From Solea solea (Eukaryota; Chordata; Actinopteri; Pleuronectiformes; Soleidae), in assembly GCF_958295425.1 (NCBI RefSeq), contig NC_081136.1, positions 27,890,077-27,954,076 of the forward strand: DNA of 64,000 nucleotides, written 5' to 3'. The notes under the pieces are model-generated. The model made no database searches. It was not told the origin of the DNA and saw nothing but the letters and a program-made list of their open reading frames with translations. Shown here one piece after another: positions 27,287 through 39,069 of the stretch; positions within the stretch are counted from its first letter, which is position 1, and the number at the start of each line of letters is the position of its first letter. A program made the translations under genes and the position numbers.

Positions 27287-27289
<3 letters not shown>

Positions 27290-27290
<1 letters not shown>

Positions 27291-27303
27291 CCCCTGGTGG
27301 CAC
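27290..27303 (-). promoter_or_regulatory. CTCF-like motif
   Basis: The plus strand CCCCCTGGTGGCAC is the reverse complement of GTGCCACCAGGGGG, close to the CTCF consensus CCASYAGRKGGCRS. This is a motif match only. Confidence 0.35.
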
Positions 27304-28183
27304 ACAGAGACATTTACAATTCCACACTATGAATCCATGAATTTTAAGCTGAAGCAACACGTGGGGAACTAAACCCTCAGACAAGCATGCCAGCGTGCAA
27401 ATCAGGGAAATCTCTGCATTTTTAAGATTCACATTGGTTGTTGTTCTATCCCACCTTTATGGGAGATTGTGCTCCTAATTGACATGCATTCAAACACCTT
27501 GGTAATTATCCGGTCTGTGAAATGGCTCTGGAGGGAGCAGAAAGAAAAGAAATGATGAACAAGGAATATCTCATCCTTTGTCTTTGCTCCTGCTTTAATT
27601 TCCCACCTTCACTGCTGAGTCATAAAAAAAAAAGTGAGCCACTAAATGTAACAAGGAGCGGTGATAGAGAAGCTTAAAAACACGAGGGGATTTGTTTCCC
27701 TCTTTGGCTTCTTTGGTTTTGCAAATGTAAATGTCTGGATTTTAACGGATAAAAAAAAAAAAGTTTCACAATCTTTTTTTTTTTGCATGTATTTGTCATT
27801 TCTCAAGTTTAATCCATCGAGCTACATACAATTTGTGCGGGTCCTTGAAATCCTTGAAATTGAATGTGCTTGAAAAGTGCTTTGGATTTTGATAAAATAG
27901 CTTGAAAATGCTTGAAAGTGAAAGTGCATTTCTTTCACAGCACATTGCTGACTAAGTAGTTTCCATAGAACATAACACCGCTTTCTTTTAATATGATTTT
28001 GTGAAGTGAAATGACCATTTTGACTATGTTTCTGTTTCGATATTTAATTTACCACTATAAAAAAAACTTCAAGCTTCATTTTAGCAACCTATGACACCAC
28101 TGAGATGATTGTACTATTTGTTTTATGGCTGTGAATTGTTAAACGTGTTGTAAATCAACATTTTTTTTTCTCTGTCTTCTCAG

Positions 28184-28279
28184 GCCGAACCAGAGGGCTT
28201 CTCCCATTTCCACCTCTATGTGTGCGCAGCCTTCCTGGTGAGGTGGAGGAAAGAGATTCTCGAGGAGAGGGATTTTCAG
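28184..28279 (+). CDS. tbc1d22a: TBC1D22 coding exon encoding AEPEGFSHFHLYVCAAFLVRW...RDFQ
   Basis: A 96-bp, 32-codon, phase 0-0 exon. It is preceded by a long T-rich tract and TTCTCAG and followed by the donor GTAATA. It encodes AEPEGFSHFHLYVCAAFLVR followed by WRKEILEERDFQ. The FHLYVCAAFL segment is a late helix of the TBC domain. LVRWRKEILEE matches my recollection of human TBC1D22A better than TBC1D22B, which I recall as LIKWRKEIL, and supports the paralogue choice. Reading frame and phases fit the exons on both sides. Confidence 0.97.
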
Positions 28280-30624
28280 GTAATACGCACACAAGACGCG
28301 GTACCACCCATAAACCTTATTATCTTTCTAGTTAGAAGTAGGACACACACACACATTGGCATTTCCCGCACACAATCAATGTACACACGTCGAAATTCCG
28401 TACCTAGCCGGTGACACTTATTGTGATATATTGCGTTTGCTGATATCGTAGCTTCTCTCGTAGGAATTAATTTCAATTGTTCCGCTTGTGTCGAAGAAAC
28501 TCCACAATAAAACAGTCCACCAGTCTGCCGTTGTAGAGCTGCTCATGGCCTACATCCCTCTCCATTACCGCCCTGGTCATTAACTGCGAGGTTCAAGAGT
28601 CATTGTGAGTGTATTAGTCGATGACAGTAAACAGCTGCCAGAAGGTGACATTGTTTGCCAGCTCACTGTGGGAACCTTGTGTCTTAGCAGAAGCAACACA
28701 GTCGAATATCATCACATACAGACATAATTGCTGCTCTTTGGCTGATCTCTCCTAAGTCACCACAGTGTCTTAAATATCCTATATTTACCTCAATAGCTAT
28801 GCTTCTCAATTGCAAGGCACTTCTATCGCTTGTTCATATATTTCTTTTCGTTTTATTCTGAAGTGAAGTGGCGGCGGCGGCATCCACAGGTGCTGTATAA
28901 CTTCCCCATTACCTTACAAGCACGTATAATTTATCAGCTGGTTGACTTGCCGCACAGACGACTAAGTGTTGTGTGCCATGGGCTAAGTATCATCCCCTTG
29001 AAGCTTAGACAAAAAGAGGAGGCGTTTGGGGGGCGATAATGAGAGGGTAGCAAATAACGTAGCATTAGGAACAGATCAAACTCCAGAGCAGCAGAGAGGA
29101 CACAAAAGAGTTGCACGTTTTTGACACAGCTTTTTTTTTTTTTTTTATCGTCCTGGCTGTGCCCCGTTCTCGGTGAAACACTTTTAATTTGGTGATTAAT
29201 TGAATGTGACTGTGCAGTTGGCTGCAGTGGGATCTTAAATGCAATAATCACTCCAAACAGTGTTCCAAGTGAAACCCCCCCCCCCCCAGAATTCAGTGAG
29301 ATTGCACTGAGATCAATGGTTTGAAGTACTGTATATTAGAGTTTAGTTTTTGTTTGATTAGGGTCACCGTTGTACTGTGGTACTTTTCCCTAAAAGCCTG
29401 CTTTGTGTCATAATAAGCAGCCCTGTGTGAAAAACACAATCGATATCAGGTGAACGCAGGCTTTGGTCGCAGGATAATGTGTTTTTTTTCCTTTGTGCTG
29501 TAAATCAAGCAGTGATTTACTGCCTTACATTACAGTTAAAGAATAAAGGTTTTACAGTATGACAAATATGACTCAACAATGAGAGTTTGTTTGAATAACA
29601 CGTGGCTCCTCGTGCTGGGGTTGATTCATGAAAACGACTATTTATTATATATATTATATTCTTTGATACCTTTGTATGTTAACAGCTTCAGAAGTCCTGC
29701 ACATCAGAGGTTACTGTTTCAGGCCTCAGGTGGGTATTTTGAAGAACAGAGGGATGGAAACCAACATCATTACTGTTAATGCAAGAGGGATTTAATCCTC
29801 CTCATAATGTGCGTTGCTGATGGGTGAGATTCTTCTCTGTGACTCCGACCATATAATCAATCAGACAAAGTCTTCAAAGGCAACACGAGTCAGGGAGTTG
29901 AGGTTCTGAAGCAGCTGTGTTTTAGATGGAGACCTGTTGATTAAAGCAGACTCGCCTACTGAGTCAGACACTGGAGGCTGTCGGAGTTCTTTTTACTTTC
30001 ACCTTCTCAGCCTCTTCCACCATTTCCACTTTCCTCTCAAGCTGAGGCCCAAATGCTACCTTGTTAGACTTAATTTAACTTTCAGATTGGATCTTTTGGC
30101 ACTTCTCTGCGGTGTTTTGAGTGGCGCATGCAGGGAAAAACCTTGCGTTGTATTGTGTCCCACTCTCGAGTTAAAACGGTTTCAAAAGAAAATCTGTTAA
30201 TTTATGGAGATATTCATCATCTTTTGAACACGAGGAGGAGACATGCTTACTGAGAGCACTTACTGAGAGCACTGGTGGCGGAGGTCAAGAGTGGCAGACT
30301 GTGAAGCCATAATACATCTGAGCAGCATCAACTATGAGACAGCTGGGTCAGCTTCATTTTTAACATGATTAGAACGGGTGAAGTTGGAAAGTATGAGTCT
30401 TCGCCCACGCACGCGTCATATCTTCGGAATAAATCTCACCTTAAATCTGTTTCGTCCTCGCTGTTGTGTTCATGGCATAGCTTTAGGGGTTGAAATATAT
30501 ATATATATATATAAACTTAAAGTGGCAGGCACCTTTATCTTAATGTATATAATAAATATTGGACCCATGGTTTTTGCAGGCAGTCATTGGCCTATAGGGT
30601 GCCAGCTCTACCAGCTAAGAACCA

Positions 30625-31180
30625 ACTTCATATTTTATTGCACAACCCTTAGCAGCAATCAGTGCCAACAGCTAACCTCTGACTTCAGTATCTGCCAACA
30701 TGTAGTTTGGCCCATTCTTCTAAGCAAACTGCTCCAGCACTCTCAGGTTTGATCTGGGGCCTTCTTCACATTGTACGCTCCTAAAACATCAGCACTCATA
30801 TAGGATCATTTCAGAATAGCTCATTGCTTTTTAATCAGCCATTCTTAGGCACTTTTAGCTGTGTGTTTTCCTGTTGAAGGACTCATGTCCCGCAACACAA
30901 CCAGAGCTTCCCAATCCTGGGCATATCCAGAATGATGAGATAGTTTATAGTGCGCTGCACAGATTAAAGATCTCCCCACGACAGACGTAGCAAAGCATCC
31001 CTAAATCATAGCCAAGCACCTTCCATGTTTCTCAGTGGGTATGGGTTTTTATTTATTTTATTTTGACAGTTTCATTTTTCTCTCCATGAACATAGGGGCT
31101 GATTTCCGATCTCATCCGTCCAAAGAAATTCCTTGACGCTTTACAGCTTGTTGACATACTTTCTTGTCCACATCCGTTTT
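30625..31180 (-). mobile_element. Tc1-like (Tc1/mariner) transposase relic
   Basis: Read on the minus strand, this is a decayed fish Tc1-like transposon body. Diagnostic plus-strand blocks are 'tttggcccattcttctaagc', 'aaactgctccagcactctca', 'ggtttgatctggggccttct', 'agccattcttaggcactttt', 'ctgttgaaggactcatg', 'ctgcacagattaaagatct' and 'catgaacatag...ctgat', all in the order found in antisense Tc1-like elements of fish and amphibians. The transposase is broken by many stops and small indels and cannot be functional. Terminal inverted repeats were not identified, so the boundaries are approximate. Confidence 0.85.
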
Positions 31181-33516
31181 TCATTTTGACAAATTACTTT
31201 TTTGATGACGTTTTGAATAATTTGCCATGTATTTTTATACAGATATTCACTGTACTTTGATGATAAATCACAGTTACTATGGTCTTTTCGTACACGGTCA
31301 ACAACAAAATATGTTTGTATCTATAAAATACCATATCGTCGATACATTCATAGCACCTGGTCGAGTTTTCTTGTGGCTTTTTTATGTGGCCATCACATTG
31401 CATACATATACAACTTTGAATGAAATATCTTACTAACTACTGGACGAGCTATTGACTTTAGCAAACACCTTTGCGTTGCCCTGAGGATGAATCGAATCTC
31501 CTGAGGGACGGCAAAGCTGTAAACAGATTTTCAGTGTGTTGACGTTACCATTCAGCCGGAGGCTCCAGTGTAAGCAACTGTTTGACAAATTATTGAGAGC
31601 CAAGTGCACGGTGTATATCTTTAATATGTACTCAGACATACAGTACAGCCCCAGCAGTCTGTTCAAACTTCTGCAGTGTTGCTGGAAATGAAAGGAACCC
31701 CAGGACTACAGACTCCTCATTGAAAAACTTTAAAGATACTTTCCCTGCTGTACTGTACTTTGATGAAAGTCTGTGTGAGGAGGCCACACATTCATCATGG
31801 TGGCCTCAGCTGTAAGAACTAAGGGTTGTTGTTTTTGTTTTTTTTAATTTCACCCCTTCTCTCATCTGTCTCTGTTTTGATTTTCCTTTGCTGTCATTGC
31901 AAATTCAGTACTTCATCTATGTTTAACTGTTATACGCAAAACACTCTGGTCTTCTCCATGCACAGAAACCCAGTTATAGAAAGCCACGTGTACACAAAAG
32001 CAAATACGCTCATAAACGTACATGGCCAAATGTCATCCTAACATTTCCTTCTGGCTAGGATGCAGCAAATGAGCTCTCACTGTCTATTTGTTTACGTCTT
32101 CAGGTAGTTTGTTGTCTGTACCTAATGAAACACAGATGTCCTCTGTGTGTGTGTGTGTGTGCGTCTGTTCAGGATTTTCCTTTGTGTGCATTGGTGATAA
32201 AATTGCACGTGCACTTTAAAGATCCTATGTTGACTTAGAACAGATCCGTGCCTCTCTCAATAGCTGGCTTTTTTCAGAGTGTGTTGTTCATTTTGTCATA
32301 TCGATCAACCAAATACCGCACAAATTACCATTTTTTTTCTGACAGTGATTAGCAGCAGTGGGGGAAAGAGACAATTTATTTTATTTTTAGACGTTTAATT
32401 CCGAGAGATTTCTGGGCCTGTTGAACAGCTCTTATCTCCTCTTGCTTTACCCTGGCAACCCTCGTGGCATCGCTCTTCTCTTCTCTCATGTGTGCCATTT
32501 CTTTTTCAGGCCGGTCTTTCTTTGTGGCTCTGCCACTCTGCTTCATGTTGCTAATTCCCAGCTGCTTTGTGTTTGCCTCTCCTTTATTTCTCTGCTTGTG
32601 TCACACTTGGTTTTGTTCTGTTGTTTCCTGGATCTTTCTCTCATTCTGATCGTCGTTCTTCCTTTGTTTCTTTTCACCATGGATCTCTGCCACTTATTCT
32701 TGGTTGTTTTTTGTTTTTTTTTTGTGTGAAATTTGGTTCACCATTTTGGTATTGACTGACAAATGAAATATCTCAAAGTTTCATGCATCGCCATCCAATC
32801 CTGTGCAGGCATGTGCGGTCTTCCCTTGAGTTTTCCTCTGCGTTTTCCTGCTCCGTCAGCAAGCCAGAGTTTTAATTGATCTTGTGAAATTCTTCAACAT
32901 CTGTTAGATCACTTGATATTCATGGTTGAGAGATGATGAAATATAATAAATTACTTTCTTAAATCACTATGAAGTTAAATATATCTTGGGTTGTTTGTGT
33001 GTGCGGAATATGTTGACGGCTGTGAGTCAGATTGCTCAGAACTTTTGAAAAATATTCACGTTCCCATGACGAGGATAATGCTTGTTGATGTGGTGACTTT
33101 ATGTGCTTGTGGGTTTTTTTTAGTAAAATGTGCCTTGAAATGATCATAGGCACAGTCATGTTTCCCCACAAGATGGCCTAAGAAATCATCGCTGATCGTT
33201 TATTTCTCCTTGTCTTGTTGCAATCATGTTGTCAACATTTTATTTTCATTCAACCAGAACACATGAACCATGTTAAAAGAATATGTCAACACTCTCAAGA
33301 AGTCGTCACAGTCTAGTTTATTAGAGCTTGTGTTATTTTTGCAGTCCTTAAATAAAGTCTTAAGGATAAGTGGAATCACTCGTTTTCAATCTAGAACATT
33401 CACACAATCCAACAACACATGCGCTCGGCCTCATAATAAATGTTACCATACCTATTCTCATCAATCAACAAAATTAGTGCTTTAATTTTTCCAGCCCTGA
33501 AAACCTTCACACACGG

Positions 33517-33683
33517 CAGTGAAATCAAATAACTTCTTTAAATAATATTTAATTACCTTTAAAAGGTGACTTTTAATTTGAAAAACAATATGACAGTGAA
33601 ATCAAATACTGTCAGCAGTGAAATCAAATAACTTCTTTAAATAATATTAATTACCTTTAAAAGGTGACATTTAATTTGAAAAA
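33517..33683 (+). repeat. Tandem duplication, 99-bp unit
   Basis: 'cagtgaaatcaaataacttc' starts at 33517 and again at 33616. The following 'tttaaataatatttaattac', 'ctttaaaaggtgac' and 'tttaatttgaaaa' blocks are almost identical in both copies, with a 1-bp difference in a T run. The short 'cagtgaaatcaaata' piece also recurs at the junction near 33592. Near-identity suggests a recent slippage or duplication event. Confidence 0.9.
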
Positions 33684-34156
33684 AAAAATTCAAATACAAA
33701 CACTAGAGGAAATCTGTTCTTTTGTGGCCATTTCAACACACACAACTGTGCAAATCTGCTCAGTGAAGCCATTCACTGTAGAGAGGAAAAAAAAAAAAGT
33801 GAGCTAATTGCCTTCACTTTAAAAAGTAGGACTCAAGGAGCATCAGTGTATGACAAACTTCTGGCAAGTTACATGCTTGGGTTCTTGAGAGGGAACACAA
33901 ATTATTGTTTGCCTTTTAATAGTTAATTAAAAAATGCTTACAGAAAGTAATTTAAAAAGGATAATTCATGCATTGTTATCGAACTCAGAAGAGTAACTGT
34001 GAATCTTGTTCCCTGGTTGTGGGATTGGATTGGTTAAGCTGCTAAATGGAAAGCAGGAGGAGTGTAGCACTCCCCAAGCAATCTGCCCTCCACCGTTCCA
34101 CTCCAGCTAGCACACTACTGCTAACTGCAGGCCTGGACTGACTGGATAAGTTAGTA

Positions 34157-35117
34157 CACTACACACACACACACACATGTTTGTGCAGCATTCTTAGTGA
34201 GGAACCTCATAGACATAATGCTTTCCCTAGACCCTTACCTTAACCCAATTCCAACTTGAACCTTAAAACCAGACCACAAAATCTGTTGGAAACCACACAT
34301 AAAATATGACCGAGAGAAGTTTGCACGGAGCGTTGGCATCCTGGGGAAAACAAGGCATATTCTCACTGTATACATTATATTGTTCATTACTTTTGACATA
34401 TTTGAGTTACTGTACTGTGTAGAGGTATACACACACATATATAATGTAGAAAAGGGCAATCAGATTACTAAATAACTCAGGATAAGGAGACCACTGAACT
34501 CTTCTTAAAAATACAAGCTCTAACATTTACATTTTAAAACAGCGCAAATAATGTTCGGAGCAAGAAATCATTTACTTCCAGATAAAATAAAGATGTTGTT
34601 TTCAGAGAGACAAGGGGGATATAATTTAAGAGGGAAACTAAATTTAAAAATGCAGTGTGCCAGGAAAACTTGAATACATTTAATCTCGGGGGTTAAATTA
34701 TGGAACAGTCTAACAGATGAATTGAAGCAGAGTAGAAACATAAATCATTTTAAATAAATATCAAGATGAAGAACAGCAGTTTATGGAAATCGTCGTGTTT
34801 AAAGCCAGACATATTCTTGTGTGGTACTGAGAACATTCAGAACATTGTATAAAATACTGTAAATATGCTAATAGTGATGGGATAGAGTAGTGTATAAAGT
34901 TCATACTTCTTCCTACTCCTTTTCAAACGTGACGAGACGTAAATGTTGCACATGTGTTTGAAATAAAAAAAAAAAAAAACAGGTTTCTACCAGGTCGTAA
35001 CCCCCAAAAAGCCCTTTAAAGATGGGGACCAAAACCTGATCCTGACAAGGTTAGTGTTATTGCCAGAAAAGGTCCTAAACGGGTAACAAATACAAGTACA
35101 CACACACACAGAGCTCT
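34157..35117 (+). repeat. Teleost interspersed repeat split by a LINE insertion
   Basis: The left part (34157 to about 34272) has a (CA)n run and 'ccctagacccttaccttaac' ending 'ccttaaaaccag'. The right part (about 34988-35117) resumes 'accaggtcgtaacccccaaa' and 'gccctttaaagatggggacc', then 'ggttagtgttattgccagaa' and ends in (CA)n. Joined, these two parts match one common fish repeat that I recall as continuous, so the DNA between them was inserted later. The shared 'accag' at the break is a possible short target duplication. Confidence 0.7.
34440..34976 (+). mobile_element. 5'-truncated LINE (non-LTR retrotransposon), reverse-transcriptase C-terminal end and 3' UTR
   Basis: Translation around 34540-34665 gives TAQIMFGARNHLLPDKIKML then FSERQGGYNLRGKLNLK, followed by a stop; further on the residues VKLWNSLTDELKQ are readable. 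These are typical of the C-terminal end of fish LINE ORF2 proteins, where a 'YNLRG...KLWNSL' block is conserved. The 3' end carries 'cttcttcctactccttttca' and finishes in an A-rich tail near 34962-34976. Several stops show it is dead. Clade (L2-like or related) is uncertain. Confidence 0.85.
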
Positions 35118-35416
35118 ACTTCTATCCACAAAGAATCTAAGAATGCACGGTCATCGGTGTAAACTCTCGATCGTCATCATTTAATATTGTCTGCTTGAGA
35201 TATCATTAGTAAGGGCTGTCGAATAGCCTCGGCCGCGAGGAAGCCCACTGTGATTGTCAATGTGAGACTGAATGTCTGTGTGAATGCAAAGCAATTAGTT
35301 CTGCCTAAAGTGCATCTCACTGTCACCCCCCTCCCCAAAGATCTGTAGAAGAGCTGTGAGAGGTAGAAGGTTGAGAGAGGGAGACAAAGATTTGTTTTCA
35401 CCTTAATTAATGATGT

Positions 35417-36088
35417 GTGAGAAACTGCGGACCTTTGCAAATGTCAGCAGCATCGGTCCTCAGATCAGTTACGAGTGGAGAACGCCTTGGGTTCAGCAGC
35501 CTTTGCAATAAAGGAATGGAGGGCACTCCAGAGAAACCAGTGATGGATGAATATATTAGGGTGAAAAATTTGGTTTGTGGTGAGACATGCAATTCAGTTA
35601 TTTTCAGCATAATGTCAATAGAAAAATGTTATTCAAATAGAATACTCACCCTTGGCAGTTATCTCCACAACGCCCTAAAAAATATATATACTTTTCTTTT
35701 TTCAGCTGTAACAATCATAACCTCTTTGGGGCTTAGACATGTTGATAATTGTACTATCCCCGCTTTTCTTCGTCTGTCACCCCCGGCCTATTTCGAGTGT
35801 TCATCTAACCCTCTTAGCATAGTGACACATTTCACAAAAAAACCTCTTTCAAAAAGTTTATTTTTGGACAAACAAAACTCGGATCGTTCAGTCCAATTAT
35901 CAGAACAATGTGTGTTCCTGTCAGGATGCCAGGACAAATGCTTGGAAAATTGGAACTCTCACTGTTTAATCGGGACATCTGGTCACTCTAGATGTTTTAC
36001 TCTGCCAACAACACAAATGCTACCGAGTATTGTAAATAATGGAATTCACAGGGCCCTCTACTGGAAAAATCTGTGTTTTGTGTTATAA
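35417..36088 (+). other. Unusually long open frame of unknown nature (223 codons, 215 from first ATG)
   Basis: The longest open frame in the window. The first codon is GTG; the first ATG is at 35441. I recognise no domain. It has a hydrophobic stretch around residues 90-106 (IYTFLFSAVTIITSLGL) and a cysteine-rich segment (CVFLSGCQDKC). It lies inside the last intron of the host gene, on the same strand, with no evident splice sites or promoter. Chance, a decayed element or a pseudogene are all possible; I do not call it a gene. Confidence 0.25.
36051..36064 (-). promoter_or_regulatory. CTCF-like motif
   Basis: GGGCCCTCTACTGG on the plus strand reads CCAGTAGAGGGCCC on the minus strand, a near match to CCASYAGRKGGCRS with one mismatch. 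It overlaps the end of the long open frame at 35417-36088. Confidence 0.35.
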
Positions 36089-36244
36089 TTTCAAAGCCTT
36101 ATTCAGCCTTTAGTCCTTTTCCTTTTATTTTTATATTATATGTTGAATAATATATTAATTATTCTGTCAAATTTGGCCCACTGTATCAACATGAACCAAA
36201 ATAATATTTTCATAATGAAGAAAATACTGTAAATAATATACGTA

Positions 36245-36530
36245 GTCTTCAGGTTTGCAAAACTAACTCCAACGAGGCACCTATTGGAAGGTACTAGCTG
36301 TCAATCACGTGGTGCCCACTTATAGGTGCCATTCATTACCTCTTTTCTTGTGTATAATTTACAAATACAATATCATGCTGAATTGAAACCTGGGACTTTC
36401 AATTAGGTCATTAACTCCCCAGGAAAAATGTTAACTGATGTTATAAATCAAATGAGAAGTGGGCTCATTTTCTCATAGCTTTCCATTAAAAAGGAGGTCT
36501 TTTTGCCCCCTGGTGGCAAATTGCTCCTTC
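36245..36530 (+). repeat. Teleost interspersed repeat copy
   Basis: The blocks 'aaactaactccaacgaggca', 'cctgggactttcaattaggt', 'cattaactccccaggaaaaa' and 'gatgttataaatcaaatgag' belong to a fish repeat I recognise. A piece of it ('tgatgttataaatcaagtca') also occurs at 18115-18150 in another intron. The unit ends near 'ttgccccctggtggc'. Element class was not determined. Confidence 0.65.
36505..36518 (-). promoter_or_regulatory. Strong CTCF-like motif inside a repeat
   Basis: GCCCCCTGGTGGCA reads TGCCACCAGGGGGC on the minus strand, a full match to the CTCF core CCASYAGRKGGC. It lies at the end of the interspersed repeat at 36245-36530, so it may have been brought in by the repeat rather than selected at this locus. 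Confidence 0.4.
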
Positions 36531-37572
36531 TATCATACATCCTTGGCTTCTCTTTTCAAACCAGGAGACAACGTTCAATTGTTACATACAGTATATGAAA
36601 GAGCCGGGTCCTCCTTTCAATAATTTATTACTTTTCACCCATTTATCATGGCACAGTCTTCTCATCTTCTCCCCCAGAACTTTGTTTCCAAACTTGGTTT
36701 GTATGAATAATACTGTCTCAGGCCTTTGAAGCCTCTCTGATGGATGGCAATGTAGTCAATAGGACTGAAAGTGAAACAAGGCCACTCCCAGTAAACAACT
36801 TTTAATAATCACCCCGTTGATTGAGTGCCGCGTCCGATGTGGCAAATGAATCCATTTGTGCCAAAACAATAGGAGAAGGGAGAAAAAAAATAAGTGGAGA
36901 ACAGAGTACTTGATATGGTAGAAGTAATTATGCAACCCTCCACCCATCTGCTCTTTTATTCTGTGACATCCTTCTTTCATTGCTCTTCATCCTCCTACAT
37001 GCTCTCCCTCTCTGACAACTTAAGTTCGCTGTGAGGCTAACTTGCGTGGGCTGGCACGCTGAGTTATAATTCTTGTGTGGTTTTGATGACCAGAGAAAGT
37101 TGGCAGTGATCAGTCACGGTAGACAATATATGTAAATGTGTGTGTTTTAAAAATCTGTGCAGAAACGCTGTGCAATTGATTTTTGTTGTTTCCCCTGTTG
37201 ATCAATACACCCAGGCGCTGGTTTGCCATTGTAAGGGAGTCTCTGCAAAGCATTTATCAGCTGAGAACAATTGTGTGTGAAGTGATTAGCCTGCCTTGAG
37301 TGTCATTACTGACATAATCACTGGCTGAGGTTTGCCCACAAGAAAAATAGAGATTGGAGGAGTCAGAGCTTTATGGCATTTTTGCTCTAAGATATCATAA
37401 TAGCAGGAGTTGCTGTCAGCCCTTGTCAAGATAAACAGCAATGTTATCCCACTTCTGAGGAATAACAGACTGCAACAGTAGCAGGAGGGGACTAATCTTT
37501 TTTGTCAAAGAAAAAAAAGAGATGGAAAGAGATTTGAGGAATGGTGGTTACTGCTCTTTTTTTGCTTCCAGA

Positions 37573-38243
37573 TAGGGCTGGGCAATATGGATTATAAGTG
37601 AAATCTCAGATTTTCTCACTCCAAAATCAGTTATTTTTTTCTTCTTAAAAACAAACTAGAATAGAAATGATTCAAAACAAATATAGTGCTTTTATTTTCC
37701 CTTGTGGGATTTGGACAAAATTTCCCCCTAGTGTTGAAAGTGCAACAAAACACTCTCCCACTGTGCAGTTATACACACGGCAAAGCCACTTCGGCAAAAT
37801 ACTTTCGGCCTGGTAAGCACGTATATGGGGTCAAAGGTTTTCAGCATGTGGATAAACCCCAGCTGTACAAATGGGCACCACGTCATTAGCAACATGAAAC
37901 GAAACGGCATCAGTAATAGCTTTCCACCGGGTTCCTTTCTTGTTGCACGGGACACAATGTGGAAAAAAAAGATTCAACTACTGAAGACTGGTCCTTTATC
38001 TCTCGCAGAGTGCAACGTTTCTTCCACTCGGCCACATGCCGCTGTTTTAGGAACAAATTTGTCGTGCTGCTCCCTTTGGTTGCAACGGCTTTCAAACAAA
38101 CCTTGCAGTGGGTCGTGGTTTGTACGTGATCTGGCACATCTATGGAGAAGTGCGGTGAGGGGTCAGCCCAAGCCAAGGAGATTCGATTTTGTGAAAAACA
38201 AATCGCCTTAAATTCGAATGAATCGATTTATTGCCTAGCCCTA
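37573..38243 (-). mobile_element. hAT element with BED-finger transposase remnants and 8-bp target duplication
   Basis: The ends are TAGGGCTGGGCAAT and, on the other strand, TAGGGCTAGGCAAT (13 of 14). Outside lie CTTCCAGA (37565-37572) and CTTCCAGG (38244-38251), a 7-of-8 target duplication. On the minus strand, 38176-37910 encodes residues including HCKVCLKAVATKG and NLFLKQRHVAEW, the pattern of a BED zinc finger as in hAT transposases; a usual NLxxHL histidine seems lost. Further on, out-of-frame pieces such as LPGRKYFAEVALP match the hAT 'LDPRY.LP.R..F...A.P' region. The 671-bp length shows a large internal deletion, and stops and frameshifts make it inactive. Confidence 0.85.
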
Positions 38244-39069
38244 CTTCCAGGGTTTGTGAACTCCATTAGGGTGGTAGAAGTTCCACACAATAGTTGTTCC
38301 TACTCATCATTGTACTCTGCTTGGATTTTTGGTGAATTTGACATTTCTTATGTAAGTTTGCCCCCAAAGCTTTTGGGTGGTAATGTCTGATGCTAAGAGG
38401 GCAAATGGTTCAATACTGCTCTTGAACTTTGTTGTGAAGTGGCAACTGTTGCCGTGCTTAGACTGCTTCTGCCTGCATTCATCTGAAGGTTAGGAACCTT
38501 TCATTGGACTAGCATTGAATGGTACAGAATGGTTGCAGGACTCTGTGTGAAGCGCAACAAGGGCCGAGTTTGTTGTTTTTTTTGTCCATTTTTTGTCCAT
38601 GTCCATTTTTCCCTTGTATGTGTTATTTTTAATAAGAACCATTAAGAGACACCTTTCTTTGAGGCATCAGCGGTGGCTTCAGTATCCAAATGATAACCTC
38701 AACACAAGGACACCCACGCTTGTGATTTCGTTTGTACCGAAAGCTTTCAGGCGCTCTCATGCGCTCTCTTGTGCTTTAATCTTATTCACTCCCACAGTAT
38801 TTAAATTACCATAGGCTGTACCCACATCCTATGGTGCCCTAATTTATTTCCTTTTTTACAAAGGACACAGCGGTTTTTAATTTGTTTACTCTCAGCTACC
38901 TTGGACTGACGTCAACCTGCTGCACAATATGCATGTTAGAAATACATATATATTAAATGAGAAAATTGTCCAGGTTTATTTAGACATTTTTATTGTTTGC
39001 TCAAGTTGTCAGTTTTTAGTTTTTTTTAACAGCAATAATATGTCGTTGGGCTAAACACGAAGCGCCAAC

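Larger units (their letters stand above)
16785..28183 (+). other. tbc1d22a: Intron of about 11.4 kb
   Basis: Bounded by GT at 16785 and CAG at 28181-28183. Separately listed contents are a tandem duplication (18308-18641), hAT-like elements (19837-20156 and 22947-23138), a palindromic repeat (26555-26735), a (TG)n tract and two CTCF-like motifs. A polypyrimidine-rich block lies at 23930-24090. A possible degenerate tRNA-derived SINE head around 18655-18730 is too weak to call. The rest shows no supportable exon or RNA gene. Confidence 0.8.

Noticed and set aside
32421..32755. Hydrophobic frames (62 to 102 codons) resembling membrane proteins
   Set aside because: They are overlapping frames in a T-rich stretch, where Phe and Leu codons are expected; no conserved pattern recognised.
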